DNA of 64,000 bases from Pseudomonas citri. GTDB taxonomy: Bacteria; Pseudomonadota; Gammaproteobacteria; Pseudomonadales; Pseudomonadaceae. The DNA is taken from contig NZ_JAODAB010000004.1 in NCBI RefSeq assembly GCF_025336485.1, positions 186,001 through 250,000 of the forward strand, given 5' to 3'. The position numbers and the translations under genes are program-made. The notes below the pieces were generated by a model, which was not told the DNA's origin, made no database searches, and saw only the letters and a program-made list of their open reading frames with translations. Shown piece by piece: positions 1-10,928 of this stretch (position 1 is its first letter; the number at the start of each line of letters is the position of its first letter).

Positions 1-2817
1 AATCGACGTAGCGGACAGGGTGAAGGCCAAGCTAATTGGGTGAGAGATCTTCTTGTCCAGAGCAAGGGTATCCCGGCTGCGCGTGCTTGCCTGATCGGGG
101 AAACCCAGGTACCAAAGACTCCAGGCCGAAAATGTCAGGACGTAGCCCGGATCCATGCCGTAGGTAATGGCATGTGTGCGATGACGGTCCGGGGAGTAGA
201 GGGCACGCGCTCGCTCCTGGTGTTCATGGGCATCGCGCAGCTTACCTTGGAAAAACAATGTAGCCCCTAGTGCCGCATGGGCATCTACGAGCAAATCCGG
301 ATCCTGCGCAACTTGCGCAATATTGAGCAATCGTTCAGCCAGTTCGCATGCAGTTGCGTATTGCGCACGCAACGAGTAGTAAGTCCCCAGCCCAAACAGC
401 GATGGGAAAAGCACTGAGTCGTCACCTACTTGTTGCGCGCATAACGCCAGTGCGCGGGTGTAAGTAGTCGCCACCTCGGGCGCGGCATAGCCTCGAACGG
501 CCATCAAAGCCGGGCCCAACGCAAGTAGCAATGTCAGTTCCTGATGAGCACGCGCGGGCGTGTCGGGCAAATGCTCGAGCAATTCCAGTGCCGCGCCGAG
601 GTGACGCATCGCCTCGATATTGGCAGAATGCTGGAGGGCCTGTTGCCCGGTACGGTGCAGGTATTCCACGGCCTTCGGAACATTGCCGCTCAACCTGTAG
701 TGGTGCGCCAGTTCGCTGCAATAATCTGCAATGCGGGTGGGGAACAGTTCTTCGATGGCCTGCGCCGTGCGTTCATGCAGCGCGTTACGCCGCTCCGTAA
801 GTAGCGAGCTGCCCGCGACCTCCTGGGTCAGCGCATGCTTGAACGAATATTCCACCTCCGGAAATGCGGGCCGCTGGTAAATGAACTCCGCGGCCTCCAA
901 TCGGGCCAGCAGATGGAGTAAATGTTCGTCCGTCCAAGCGCCCCATCCATCACAGATGCGCTGGATCAGACTGATTGCAAACTCCTTGCCAATGACGGCG
1001 AGTGTCTGCAGTAATTCCTTCTGCGCAACGGGGAGCCGGTCGATACGGGCGGCGAGCACACCCTGCACGGTGGTGGGAATATGCAGTGCGGTCGGAGTTT
1101 GCTCAATCCGATAACGGCCGGGTTCGCCGAGCAGCGATTTCTCCTCGACCAGCGTTTGGACCACTTCCTCCATGAAGAAAGGGTTGCCCTCCGTCTTCTC
1201 CAGGATGAGCTGTTTGAGGGGGACGAGGGTGAGATCGTCCCCAAGCAGAGCTCCAAGCAGTCCCTGGGCTTCGGCCGGGCCCAGCGGTTCGAGCCGCAAC
1301 TGGCTGCAATGACCCGCGCGCGTCCACGCAGGCTGATACTCGGGCCGGTAGTTCACGAGAATCAGGATCGGGGCACTCGTCACGCGGCCAATGAGGTACG
1401 TGAGAAATGCTTCGGTCTCGCGGTCCAGCCATTGCAGGTCCTCGAACAGCAGTTCGATCGGCTGATCGTGACTCTCGCGCGCCAGAAGCTGGGTAATCGC
1501 GTCGAAGATGCGATCGCGCCGGATCTGAGGATCCATTTCCGCGAGCGCCGAATTGCGTTCGCCAATGCCCAGCAGATAGAGCAGGTAGGGCACGAGTTCC
1601 TCGAAGCTGCGCTCGAGCGTCAGGGTCTTGCCCATGACCTTTTCCCGGCACCGCCGCTCGTCGTCCAGGGCAGTGATCTGAAAGTAGTTTTTCAGAAGCT
1701 CGATGAGCGGAAGATAGGCAAAGGCCTTGCCGTGCGACACCGAGAACGTCTCCAGCACCAGACAGCCGTGCCGCGAGTCTTCCTTGAACTCATGGAACAG
1801 CCGCGACTTCCCGACCCCGGCCTCCCCCACCACCTCGACAATCTGCCCATGGCCCGCTTTGGCTTGCTCGAGCGCCTGATGCAACTGGTCCAACTCGATC
1901 TGGCGGCCGACAAACCTGGCCAACCCGCGATGCGCCGCCACCTGCAGGCGCGTGCGCAGAGCACCGAGCCCCTGCACCTCGTACACGACGAGCGGATCGG
2001 GAATGCCTTTGACCTGGGTGGCCCCTAGCGTCCTGAACTCGAAATAGCCCTCCGCCAGCTTGTGGGTGGACTCGCTTACCAGGATCGTCGATGGTGCAGC
2101 GATTCCCTCCATCCGGGATGCAATATGGATCGTGTGCCCGACGGGATCGTAATCGGTGTGCAAATTGTCCGTGCGGATAGAACGTACGACGACCTCTCCG
2201 GTATGGATGCCGACACGGATTTGCAGCGGAATGCCTTTTTCCAGACGAATGTGGTCGCCATGCAAGTGTACCGCCTGCTGCATGCGCAATGCCGCATACA
2301 GCGCTCGCTGCGGATGGTCTTCATGGGCGATGGGTGCGCCGAACAGCGCAAGGATGCCATCGCCCATCGTTTTGGCCACGTAGCCTTCGTAGTAGTGGAT
2401 GGCTTCCATCATCAGCGCGACGACGGGTTCGATCAGGCGCTGGGCCTCTTCCGGATCGAGGTCATGGATCAGCGCCGTAGAGCCGGCCATGTCGGCAAAC
2501 AGCGCCGTGATGGTCTTGCGTTCGCCGGCGGTCTCGCCCCGGGCTTCCATGGCTGCCTGTTCGGCGCGAATGCGTTCGGCAAGGTGGTGGGGCGTGTAAT
2601 GGATCGGCGCTGGAGAAGGCCCTGAAACAGGCCGCGAGCGCAGTGATGACACAGCAGGCGCATCGGTCAGCGGCGCGCCGCATTCACTGCAGAATCTAGC
2701 GCTAAGACCGGCGTCGTGGCCACAGCGCGGACAGCTGCGAGACAGCATGGCGGCGCCGCACGCTTCACAGAAGCTGGCCTCGGAGGGATTCTCGAATCCG
2801 CAGTTTGCACAGCGCAT
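1..2817 (-). CDS. Class III adenylate/guanylate cyclase with zinc ribbons, AAA ATPase and TPR region (partial)
   Basis: The gene is open at the left window edge; at least 939 codons are present without a stop. The N-terminus has four CxxC pairs (Cys3/6, 17/20, 29/32, 43/46), i.e. two zinc ribbons. Residues about 90-280 form a class III nucleotide cyclase domain with the metal-binding FADMAGST segment, MGDGILALFG and VGIHTGEV. An AAA domain follows, with Walker A GEAGVGKS and a Walker B-like ELLFEDLQWLD, and then helical repeats of TPR type. The ATG at 2817 is preceded by GGAGGAGG at good spacing. The family converts ATP to cAMP (or GTP to cGMP), and the ATPase/TPR part resembles the STAND signalling ATPases. 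It stands alone here; what it senses cannot be read from the sequence. Confidence 0.88.
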   Translation of the reverse strand, partial: MRCANCGFENPSEASFCEACGAAMLSRSCPRCGHDAGLSARFCSECGAPLTDAPAVSSLRSRPVSGPSPAPIHYTPHHLAERIRAEQAAMEARGETAGERKTITALFADMAGSTALIHDLDPEEAQRLIEPVVALMMEAIHYYEGYVAKTMGDGILALFGAPIAHEDHPQRALYAALRMQQAVHLHGDHIRLEKGIPLQIRVGIHTGEVVVRSIRTDNLHTDYDPVGHTIHIASRMEGIAAPSTILVSESTHKLAEGYFEFRTLGATQVKGIPDPLVVYEVQGLGALRTRLQVAAHRGLARFVGRQIELDQLHQALEQAKAGHGQIVEVVGEAGVGKSRLFHEFKEDSRHGCLVLETFSVSHGKAFAYLPLIELLKNYFQITALDDERRCREKVMGKTLTLERSFEELVPYLLYLLGIGERNSALAEMDPQIRRDRIFDAITQLLARESHDQPIELLFEDLQWLDRETEAFLTYLIGRVTSAPILILVNYRPEYQPAWTRAGHCSQLRLEPLGPAEAQGLLGALLGDDLTLVPLKQLILEKTEGNPFFMEEVVQTLVEEKSLLGEPGRYRIEQTPTALHIPTTVQGVLAARIDRLPVAQKELLQTLAVIGKEFAISLIQRICDGWGAWTDEHLLHLLARLEAAEFIYQRPAFPEVEYSFKHALTQEVAGSSLLTERRNALHERTAQAIEELFPTRIADYCSELAHHYRLSGNVPKAVEYLHRTGQQALQHSANIEAMRHLGAALELLEHLPDTPARAHQELTLLLALGPALMAVRGYAAPEVATTYTRALALCAQQVGDDSVLFPSLFGLGTYYSLRAQYATACELAERLLNIAQVAQDPDLLVDAHAALGATLFFQGKLRDAHEHQERARALYSPDRHRTHAITYGMDPGYVLTFSAWSLWYLGFPDQASTRSRDTLALDKKISHPISLAFTLSATSI

Positions 2818-3580
2818 ACGACCTCCTCCGATGCCTGGTGCCTACTTATTAACATTAGGCGCCGGACCCGCTGGCCGCAAGACGCGACCGGATGTGGCTC
2901 TCTTCTTTGGCAAGACGTCGGTCGGAGATGCAAGAGCACCCGATCTGATAACGATGGTTTAGTTTCTGCCTCCACAGAAGCCCGAATACGCCCCGCTGCG
3001 AATGCTGACTGGCGAAATTCCTCCAAAAATCCCGGATGGGTTTCTTGTGTATTGCGTGTAACCGGGGGCAAAACTGGGGGGGCTGAGATTTGAGGCTGTA
3101 TGTATTAGTTGCCAGGCGGTGTCGAGCAACGCGCCCAACAAGCAGTCAGGAATCAGGTGGCGGCAGCAGCGAGCAATGGTTAGGTATGACACCATAGCGA
3201 GACAGTATTTGTTGATTGACTGTTCTCAGGCCAATGATTTCGAAGATCAAAGTCTGAAAACATAGTCCTCTCGAAACAACCGAAATAGAGCTAATGGCTC
3301 GGTGAAAAAGTTGCCAGAACATGGTATTTCCGCAAATGGCGGAAGTGGTTGCTCATTGCCTGAGCGCTGCGCACTTGGCGTGGTTCACGAGTGCCAGCTT
3401 TGGCGTCCCATCGGACTACGTCACATAGTCCTAGCCCTACCTAAGAATCAGTGCCCTCCTATAGCAACGAAGCCATCCCATCACCATGCTGCATATAGTA
3501 ACAAGGAAAGCTTTTGCTGGTATTTCCCCGAATTTTCTTCTCGCTCACCTATCGCAAGCACGCTCTAGGAAATCGCAACA
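2818..3580. other. Gene-free stretch between the cyclase and a chemoreceptor
   Basis: About 760 bases separate two divergently oriented genes. No convincing coding frame was found; the possible ORF at 3302-3568 has no family resemblance and no good ribosome site. The stretch is more AT-rich than the cyclase gene. It contains repeat copy R1a (3181-3374). Promoters of both flanking genes must lie here but none is clear enough to name. Confidence 0.6.
3181..3374 (+). repeat. Dispersed repeat R1, copy a
   Basis: This ~195-bp segment aligns over its length with 42147-42332, by eye about 70% identical, with shared blocks such as GAGACAGTATTTG, TTGACTGTTCTCAG and GTCTGAA. Both copies lie upstream of a chemoreceptor start codon, but on opposite sides relative to its direction. 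Near the right end both copies can be translated into a similar ~19-residue peptide (AEVVAHCLSAAH here, AEMVAHYLSGAH in the other), so the repeat may be a remnant of a coding region. Confidence 0.6.
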
Positions 3581-5212
3581 ATGAAATTTAATGTTAGTAC
3601 TAGACTAGGTTTCGGCTTTGCTTTCATCCTAGCACTATCGACTACGCTAACAGGGCTTAGCACCTTTCAAGTCACCTACATTAAAGACACCCTATCCCGA
3701 ATTAATGATGTTAACAACATCAAAACCCGCTATGCGATAAATTTTCGTGGCAGCGTGCATGATCGGGCGATTGTTTTGCGCGATATCATGCTAATCACTG
3801 ATGATCAAAAAATTCCGGTAGAGATCGAAAAAATCAAAAAACTCACGGAAAGTTATTCCGACTCCGCCGAAAAGTTGGATCGACTATTCGCCAGCCGGGA
3901 CGACATTACTCCAGAGGAGCGCAACGCTCTAGCCAAGATAAAAGATGTCGAAGCGAAAACCTTGCCGCTGGTCACTCAAGCGGTAGAACTGCGCATGAAT
4001 GGCCAGTCTTCCGAGGCCTTGGATTTGTTGCTCTCGCAAGCCCGCCCTGCGTTCATAGAATGGTTGTATTCAATCAATCAAATGATCGATCTCGAAGAGG
4101 GCATGAGCAAACTCGCTGCCAATCAAGCTTATACGGTGGCCAGTGAGTTCAGTCTGTTGATGTGGGGCTTGACCATCGCGCTTATCGTTTTAGGCAGCAG
4201 TGTGGCTTGGGCACTGGCTCGTAGCTTCTTGCAGCCATTGAGCCGTGCGCTGGCACTAGCCGAGTCAGTCGCGACCGGCAACCTCACCTCGACACCGGTA
4301 ATTGAGGGGGAGGATGAGCCAGCGCGTTTGCTCGGTGCGCTAGAGCGCATGCAGCAAAGTTTACGTAACACAATCAAAAACATTTATTCATCCGCCGACC
4401 ATCTGTCACATACCTCAGAGGACATGAAGAACCTATCCGAGCGAAGTTCAGCAGGGTTGCATCGTCAAACTCAGGAAATTGAGCAGGCAGCAAGCGCGGT
4501 GACACAAATGACCATCGCAGTAGAAGAAGTGGCTCGTAATGCGCTTTTAGCCTCACAGGCATCGGAAAACGCCAACAACTCCTCGAAGCAAGGGAGAGAA
4601 ATGGTGGTAGCGACCGTCAGAGCGATTCAGCAAATGATCGAAGAGGTAAAAAAAACCTCCCTGAAGGTCAGCAAATTGGCTCGAAAAAGCCAGGATATTG
4701 GAAAGGTACTGGAGGTCATCCACTCGATTGCCGAGCAAACCAATCTGCTAGCCTTGAACGCTGCGATAGAAGCCGCTCGTGCTGGGAGCGCTGGTCGGGG
4801 TTTTGCAGTAGTTGCCGATGAGGTACGAGGTCTGGCTCATCGCACCCAGCAGTCCACTTCGGAAATCGAAGACATGGTCACGGGCATCCGCAGCGATATC
4901 GAAGATTCCGTACTTCTGATGAAACGATGCACACAAAAAGCTGATGGCACGCTCGATGTTGCGCGCTCAGCAGGCGGAGCATTGGATGAAATCACCCATG
5001 CTATAGAACTAATATCAGAGCGTAATCAGATAATCGCCAGCGTAATGCAGCAGCAAGCAGTGGTAGCTCAGGAGGTGGACCAAAATTTACTGAACATTAG
5101 AGATTTCTCCGTCGAGTCACAGGAGGTAGCGGCGCAGTCATTGACGACTACCAAAAAACTCAGCCAGGTGGCCAAGCACTTGCGTGAAATGATGAAGAGC
5201 TTCGTTGTCTAG
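3581..5212 (+). CDS. Methyl-accepting chemotaxis protein with 4-helix-bundle sensor (543 aa)
   Basis: A chemoreceptor of the inner membrane. TM1 is at about residues 8-30. A periplasmic four-helix-bundle domain of 4HB_MCP type spans about 31-188, TM2 about 189-212, HAMP about 213-265, and the cytoplasmic signalling hairpin runs to the end. The hairpin tip is intact ([18 protein letters not shown], then [15 protein letters not shown]). It would signal through CheW/CheA, neither of which is encoded nearby as a standard gene. The ATG at 3581 follows AGGAAA at 8 bases. There is no C-terminal CheR/CheB-tethering pentapeptide. The gene is more AT-rich than the cellulose operon. The ligand is unknown. 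Confidence 0.93.
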   Translation: MKFNVSTRLGFGFAFILALSTTLTGLSTFQVTYIKDTLSRINDVNNIKTRYAINFRGSVHDRAIVLRDIMLITDDQKIPVEIEKIKKLTESYSDSAEKLDRLFASRDDITPEERNALAKIKDVEAKTLPLVTQAVELRMNGQSSEALDLLLSQARPAFIEWLYSINQMIDLEEGMSKLAANQAYTVASEFSLLMWGLTIALIVLGSSVAWALARSFLQPLSRALALAESVATGNLTSTPVIEGEDEPARLLGALERMQQSLRNTIKNIYSSADHLSHTSEDMKNLSERSSAGLHRQTQEIEQAASAVTQMTIAVEEVARNALLASQASENANNSSKQGREMVVATVRAIQQMIEEVKKTSLKVSKLARKSQDIGKVLEVIHSIAEQTNLLALNAAIEAARAGSAGRGFAVVADEVRGLAHRTQQSTSEIEDMVTGIRSDIEDSVLLMKRCTQKADGTLDVARSAGGALDEITHAIELISERNQIIASVMQQQAVVAQEVDQNLLNIRDFSVESQEVAAQSLTTTKKLSQVAKHLREMMKSFVV

Positions 5213-5794
5213 GCCTCGCAACTGATCTACCTGGAACTGTGACGAGACGTAAACGTAAATCACCGCGCCAAGATCTGGCACGATTTGGCTAAATAATTCC
5301 TCACAGCTGACTCAGTGCAACCGCTGTTCGATAGCGTGCTGAGGAACAATACTCTGACCCAGCCAGCGAATGCGCAGCCACCTTACCTGAGCCATATACA
5401 GACTCACGCCCCCCCGACGAGCACGCTCACCACCTGAAAGGCTGATGCCTTAAACGATCAACTGAGTCATGCCCCCTAAAAGGTGTGAACTCGCTGAATT
5501 ACGTTCGAGCAAAGAGCACGTGGGCGGGTGATTCCAGAATAGTCAGAAACCGAAGCAACGCAGGGACTTCAGTATGTCGATCCTTCAGGCAGACCAACTG
5601 AGGTCGATCCCCGGTATCGCAAAGCCGGCAGGAGCCATTTCCTGATGCCCATGCAAAAAGAAAATAGCTTAAGGACTATAGACTCAGAGGACCGGAGGCG
5701 ATAGCAATCTCAGGCAAAGTTTGACGAGGTGCATAGCGGCCGCGGACGCAAAAGTTCCAGTTCGCTGCCGAGCCGCTCGCGTAGATGCTATTGA
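5213..5794. other. Gene-free stretch between convergent genes
   Basis: About 580 bases separate the chemoreceptor from the convergent GGDEF-EAL gene. No coding frame, RNA gene or strong terminator hairpin followed by T residues was recognised. A run of seven C lies at 5409-5415. Confidence 0.5.
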
Positions 5795-8659
5795 TTAGAC
5801 TTGGGAGTGCAGTAGGCTTTTAAAATCTTCCTCCGGCATAGGTTTTCCATATAACCAACCCTGTGCGCTGTGGCAGCCGTGGAGCTGCAGGAACGCTTGC
5901 TGAGAGGAGTTTTCAACTCCCTCAGCTACCAATGCCAAGCGAAGGCTGTGGGCTATGGAAATGACTGCCTTGACCAGTTCGGCGCTATTGCGATTGTATT
6001 CGATCTCGTGAATGAACGATCGGTCTATCTTCAAGGTTTCGATGGGAATACGACTCAGATAGCCAAGCGCTGAATAACCGGTACCAAAATCGTCGATGGC
6101 AATGGAAACGCCCATGACATTCAATTGTTCAAGGGTTTCATGCACGGCGCTGCTATTTTCCAATAGCAAGCCCTCGGTGATTTCCAGCTCCAACCAGCCT
6201 GGCTTACAGCCAGTATCCTGCAGAGTGGCGCGGATAGAGTCGAGTAGATTGTTCATCTGGAACTGCCGAGGCGACAGATTGACGGCCATTTTCAGTGGTG
6301 GATAGCGATCGCCACGGTTCCAATCGGAAACAACCCGACAGGCCTGATCCAGAACCCACTCACCAATGCCTACAATCAACCCGGTTTCCTCGGCGATAGG
6401 AATGAACTTGTCTGGGGGTACCTGTCCATGTTGAGGATGGTTCCAGCGCAATAGCGCTTCGGCGCCGATCAGTCGTCCGCTCGCCAAGTCGATCTGAGGC
6501 TGATAGTGCAGCGTCAACTCGCCATTGCGCTGAGCATGACGCAAGCTGGCTGCCAAGGCCAGGCGCTCTGTGATCTGCTCGGTCAGCCGCGACGTATAGA
6601 GTTGTACATTATTCCGCCCGCGCGCCTTCGCGTGATACATGGCCGAATCGGCGTACTGCAAGAGTTCACCGATACTGCCGGCATCTTGGGGGCTACGGGC
6701 AATACCAAGACTGCCAGAAACGAAGACTTCCCGGCCCCGGATCCGATAGATCCCAGCAATGGACCGCAAGACTCTTCCGCCCAGATTGTCTAACTCAATT
6801 ACGTCAGCGAACTGGGGGAAAATCAAGGCGAACTCATCTCCTCCGAGACGCGCCACAGTGTCGATGTCGCGCACTGAACATCGTAAGCGCTGGGCTACTT
6901 CCCGCAACAACTCATTGCCAGCCCCATGCCCCAAGGTATCGTTTACCACCTTAAAGTTATCGAGATCGAGAATCGCCACGGCGACCTCGCGACCACTACG
7001 CCCAGCTTGGAGCAGCGCTTGCTGCAGACGCTCCTTGAACAGTTCGAGGTTAGGTAGTTCGGTCAGCACATCGTAAAAGGCCAGAGTGTGCAGCCGCTTC
7101 TGATAAGTTTTCAGCTCAGTGATGTCCTGGGCAGTGCCTAGCATTTGCAGGGGTGCGCCATCGGCAGTGTATTCAATGCTCATGTGGGAGTGCATATGCA
7201 GCAACTGCTCACCTACCGCTATGCAGTATTCTAGCGCCAAGGATGTACTGCGCTCAGAGAATGCTTGGTGGAAACGATCGAGGACCTGTCCACGCTCCTT
7301 GATCGTGAGCATGGCGAGAACCTCCTTTTGGGTCGGGGACCAGTTGCGAGGTTTGTCGATCATACGACAGAGTTCCCCTGACAGCCGCAAGGTACCCAGT
7401 CGAAAATCCAGCTGCCAATGGCCGAGACGGGCCAGGGTCTCGGCCTGTTCGAGACGCCGTTCGGTTGCCTTGAGAGTGGAAATGTCCCGGGCGATGCTGA
7501 GTACGCTGACGACTTGGCCGTGCTGGTCGAACTCGGGCACTGCCTGGATATGCTGAACAATCTGCTCGCCATTTGCCCTAGTCCAAGTAGCCTCCACAGA
7601 AGCGGGCTGGGCGCTCTGTAAGATGTTCAGAATGCCTTCGTGATAGCGGGTTACGGCTTCTATCGGCAGCGGACTTCTATAGGTGATGGGGGTCCCGATG
7701 ACCTCGCTGGTCGACATACCATATAACTGCTCGTAGACGGGGTTGATATAGACACGTAGGCCTTCTTTGTTATAGCGAACGATGACGTCCGGCGAGTTTT
7801 CCGCCAGGGTGCGGAATTCCTGTTCTCTGCTCCGCAGTTCTTGCTCGGTGCGGCGCAAATGGGTGATGTCGTGGCCCACGACCAGCACACTGACTACCTC
7901 GCCATTGGCCACTCGCTCCGGGACGATCCGGATATGACTGGTAACAAGACTATTGTCCGCACCACACCAAGTCAGTTCGTGTTCCTCGGGCTGACCGCTG
8001 CGCAACACCTTCAGCAGTGCTGCTTCATAGAGGAGTATCTCCGGCGTTTTGGTAACGTGGCTGGGTTTCTTGCCAAGTAAGTCTTCCGCGGAGACTCCGG
8101 TCATGCGCACGAAAGCGGGATTTGCATAGGTACGCAGGAGATCCCGATCGTACCGAGCGATGGTGTCAGGGGAATGCTCCGCCAGAGTGCGGAATGCAAA
8201 CTGGTCATTCATCAGTCGTTGCTCATGTAGCTTGATCGCGGTGTTGTCGCGCAGGATGTGCAGAAAGCACACAACGCACTCAGCCTCATTACGCAAAGGG
8301 ATCAGACTGTGCAGGAAGTAACTGCGGCCCATGACCAGATCGAACTCGTGCTCAGCGTTGAGCGGCGCGCCGGTGGCGATACATAGGTGGCTATCAGAGA
8401 CTATTTGGCGCGCCATGGCCTCAGGCAGCCATTCATCCAAGTATCGCTCGAGCACTTCAGCTCTGTTCTGACCGAGCAGCGATTCAAATGCCCGATTAAT
8501 TTCAAGAACGCGTAAGCGGTTGTCTTCGTCGAATTCGTAAAAACCCAGGCAGTCCGCATTATTCTCGAATGTCTCACGATACAGCCGAAAGTAGGTCGCC
8601 ATGCGCTCGGTGAGCGGAGTACCTTCGAGCGAGCTGAAGAGAGGTAGCTTTTCGTTCAT
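5795..8659 (-). CDS. PAS-PAS-PAS-PAS-GGDEF-EAL bifunctional c-di-GMP enzyme (954 aa)
   Basis: A soluble sensor enzyme without membrane segments. Four PAS-like domains lie at about residues 25-145, 155-275, 285-400 and 405-520. The diguanylate cyclase domain (about 535-690) has an intact GGDEF motif ([12 protein letters not shown]) and an RxxD inhibitory site (RDID) five residues before it. The EAL phosphodiesterase domain (about 705-950) has [21 protein letters not shown] and EGVE. Both catalytic domains therefore look competent to make and hydrolyse c-di-GMP; which one dominates cannot be decided from sequence. The second and third PAS domains are very alike (TLAEHSPD / TLAENSPD), suggesting internal duplication. 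The gene is monocistronic and points toward the MCP at 3581. Confidence 0.93.
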   Translation of the reverse strand: MNEKLPLFSSLEGTPLTERMATYFRLYRETFENNADCLGFYEFDEDNRLRVLEINRAFESLLGQNRAEVLERYLDEWLPEAMARQIVSDSHLCIATGAPLNAEHEFDLVMGRSYFLHSLIPLRNEAECVVCFLHILRDNTAIKLHEQRLMNDQFAFRTLAEHSPDTIARYDRDLLRTYANPAFVRMTGVSAEDLLGKKPSHVTKTPEILLYEAALLKVLRSGQPEEHELTWCGADNSLVTSHIRIVPERVANGEVVSVLVVGHDITHLRRTEQELRSREQEFRTLAENSPDVIVRYNKEGLRVYINPVYEQLYGMSTSEVIGTPITYRSPLPIEAVTRYHEGILNILQSAQPASVEATWTRANGEQIVQHIQAVPEFDQHGQVVSVLSIARDISTLKATERRLEQAETLARLGHWQLDFRLGTLRLSGELCRMIDKPRNWSPTQKEVLAMLTIKERGQVLDRFHQAFSERSTSLALEYCIAVGEQLLHMHSHMSIEYTADGAPLQMLGTAQDITELKTYQKRLHTLAFYDVLTELPNLELFKERLQQALLQAGRSGREVAVAILDLDNFKVVNDTLGHGAGNELLREVAQRLRCSVRDIDTVARLGGDEFALIFPQFADVIELDNLGGRVLRSIAGIYRIRGREVFVSGSLGIARSPQDAGSIGELLQYADSAMYHAKARGRNNVQLYTSRLTEQITERLALAASLRHAQRNGELTLHYQPQIDLASGRLIGAEALLRWNHPQHGQVPPDKFIPIAEETGLIVGIGEWVLDQACRVVSDWNRGDRYPPLKMAVNLSPRQFQMNNLLDSIRATLQDTGCKPGWLELEITEGLLLENSSAVHETLEQLNVMGVSIAIDDFGTGYSALGYLSRIPIETLKIDRSFIHEIEYNRNSAELVKAVISIAHSLRLALVAEGVENSSQQAFLQLHGCHSAQGWLYGKPMPEEDFKSLLHSQV

Positions 8660-8839
8660 GTCGCCAACTTATTTTTACCGTGAAGAATTCGTCGCACTTT
8701 TTGGCGCCGCCTTGAAGAGAAGTGTCGAGCAGCGCGCCAGGGTTTGGCTGTGCATGTTGGGGTTAGGTGACTGACACGCACAATGCCTTCAGATCGCGCT
8801 GACCAAAATGGCAACGCATCAAGGCATACTGCGTGCCCG

Positions 8840-10833
8840 TTAGAAGATGAAATGTTTGACCATGACATTCAGTTCCCCAGCCAAACTCGAGAGTTCGCGG
8901 CTGGAGACATGGATCTGATTGGCTCCACTGGCAGCCTGTACAGAAACATCGCGCATGTTGATCAGGTTACTGTCAACCTCGCGGGCGACCTGTGATTGCT
9001 GCTCGGTGGCGCTGGCGATGCTCAGATTGCCCTCGGTGATCTGCTTAGTGGCTGCGGTGATTACATTCAACGCGATACCTGCCTCACGGGCAACCGCCAA
9101 AGTTTTCTGAGTTTGCTCATTACTGTTTTGCATGGCTCCGAGCGCCTCTTGGCTACCCTTCTGCACAGAGACGATGATTCTTTCAATTTGCTTGGTCGAC
9201 TCTTGGGACCTTCGAGCCAAGGCTCGCACCTCATCCGCTACGACTGCAAAACCACGACCATTTTCACCAGCCCTGGCCGCCTCGATCGTGGCATTCAAGG
9301 CGAGAAGATTAGTCTGTTCGGCAATACCGTTGATTACATCCAGCACAGAGCCGATATCGTTCACCTCACTTGCCAAAGATTGCAAAGCGTGGGCTGTGTA
9401 TTCGATATTACCGGCTAGGGATTCGATGGCACCTACGGTATGGTCGACTTGCTGTTGGCCTTGGCGGGAACGTTGATCTACAGATTGGGATGCCAGAGAT
9501 GCCGAGGCTGCATTGTGTGCCACCTCCTCTATCGCCGTGGTGAGTTCGGTGACCGCAGTGGCAGCTTGATCAAGCTCACCGTTTTGTAATTGCAGTCCAT
9601 GGATGGCACTCTCAACTCCCCGGCGGTGGTCGCCAGACGCTCAGCGGAATTGACGATCTGCCTGACGGTGCCGCGCAGCCCTTCTTGCGTACGCTGTAGT
9701 GCTTGCAGTAAGCGGGCAGGTTCGTCCATGCCAAGAATATCGATCGATTGGCTCAGATCGCCCGCAGTAATACTTTCGGTCGCTTTCAAGGCGATGGTGA
9801 GTTGCTTGAGCAATCGGAGTATCACCAACGTTGCCAGTGTCGCACCAGCCAGTACGAACACCAGAAGGGATGCAGACATCACGATAAATGCCTTTCGCGC
9901 ATTGTCGCGCCTCGTCGCCAGTGCCTCAGCCAGAGCGCTCAGAGCTGGTTGTTCGAACGCAAACAGAGCGTCAACGGTTTGAGTATAGGCCGCTATATAG
10001 TCAGCCACCGGATAGCTCAATTCGCTGGCTGATATTAGATGTGTGTCCGTCAGATCGAGCGCCCGCTTGATCTCTGTACGCAGCACTGCCAGCGGATCGC
10101 GTAATAGAGCATCAAACTGCGGGCTGGCAGCGTTAACCTTGGTGTAGGCACGGTCCAACTTGTCCAAACTGCTCAGGGTTTGAGTAGTCAAGCTACCAAG
10201 AACGGCATGTTGCTCGGGCTCGACGCTTCCCCGCGCCAAATACAGTGCTCCAGCGGAGTTCAATTGTCCGAGCAACTCGCTGGTTCGCTGCAACTCAACC
10301 AGGGTGCCAGTGATTAGGTAATAGGTTTCAAAGACCGGGTCCAGCGATAACTCGAAGTGATCGAGCAATGAGTCTTCGATTTGAAGATAAGCGGTAATTA
10401 ATTGAGTATGTAGCGTCAGGCTTTGGGAGCCCTCGACTGCGGCCTTCGAGACTTGGTCTACCAAGTCATGCCATTGGTGCTGCACCTGCTCCCAGGAATC
10501 CAGGATACTCGACGGAACCTGAGACTCGCGCAACATACGCTCGGTTTGCTCGAACTCACGCTCCACCTCTGCCTGCTTGCTTTGCCTTGCCCCATTTAAG
10601 GCTCGGGCGCTACCCAGCACGGCGGATGAGAGGACGCTATGCTGTTGCGTCAGTTCAACGAGTTTAAGCAATTGCTGTACAGGTCGCACACCGCGAGACT
10701 CTTGCTCGGCCTGGCGATTCTCGCTCAAGGCACCCAGCACGTAGAAAGAGGCCGGCGTCGCAATAAGCGCCAGACAGAGAATAGCCAGCAGCAAAAACTT
10801 CCCAGGCAAAGATAGACGTTCTAGCATTCTCAT
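8840..10833 (-). pseudogene. Chemoreceptor split by a single frameshift
   Basis: The 5' part (10833 to about 9618) encodes TM1 (residues 12-32), a long helical periplasmic sensor (about 35-315), TM2 (about 318-342), HAMP and the first signalling helix, then runs out of frame and stops at 9529. The 3' part, in another frame, encodes the rest of the signalling hairpin with an intact tip ([33 protein letters not shown]). Near 9618 the reading passes from TTAGEL to [18 protein letters not shown] if one base is supplied, so one nucleotide is missing. The restored protein would have about 664 residues. The start ATG follows GGAG at 7 bases. No other lesion was seen, so a recent mutation or a base-call error are both possible. 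Confidence 0.85.
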
Positions 10834-10928
10834 ATATGGACTCCATTCATAGCCAAGGAATCTGATACTACAAGCTCATCAGTTGTTGTAGCGGCAGCAA
10901 TCTAATCTCTTAGCGGTAGCCTGCTCGT

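Noticed and set aside
1081-2028. Plus-strand ORF of 315 codons
   Set aside because: It is the exact antisense, codon-aligned shadow of the cyclase/AAA gene, which has Walker A and cyclase motifs.
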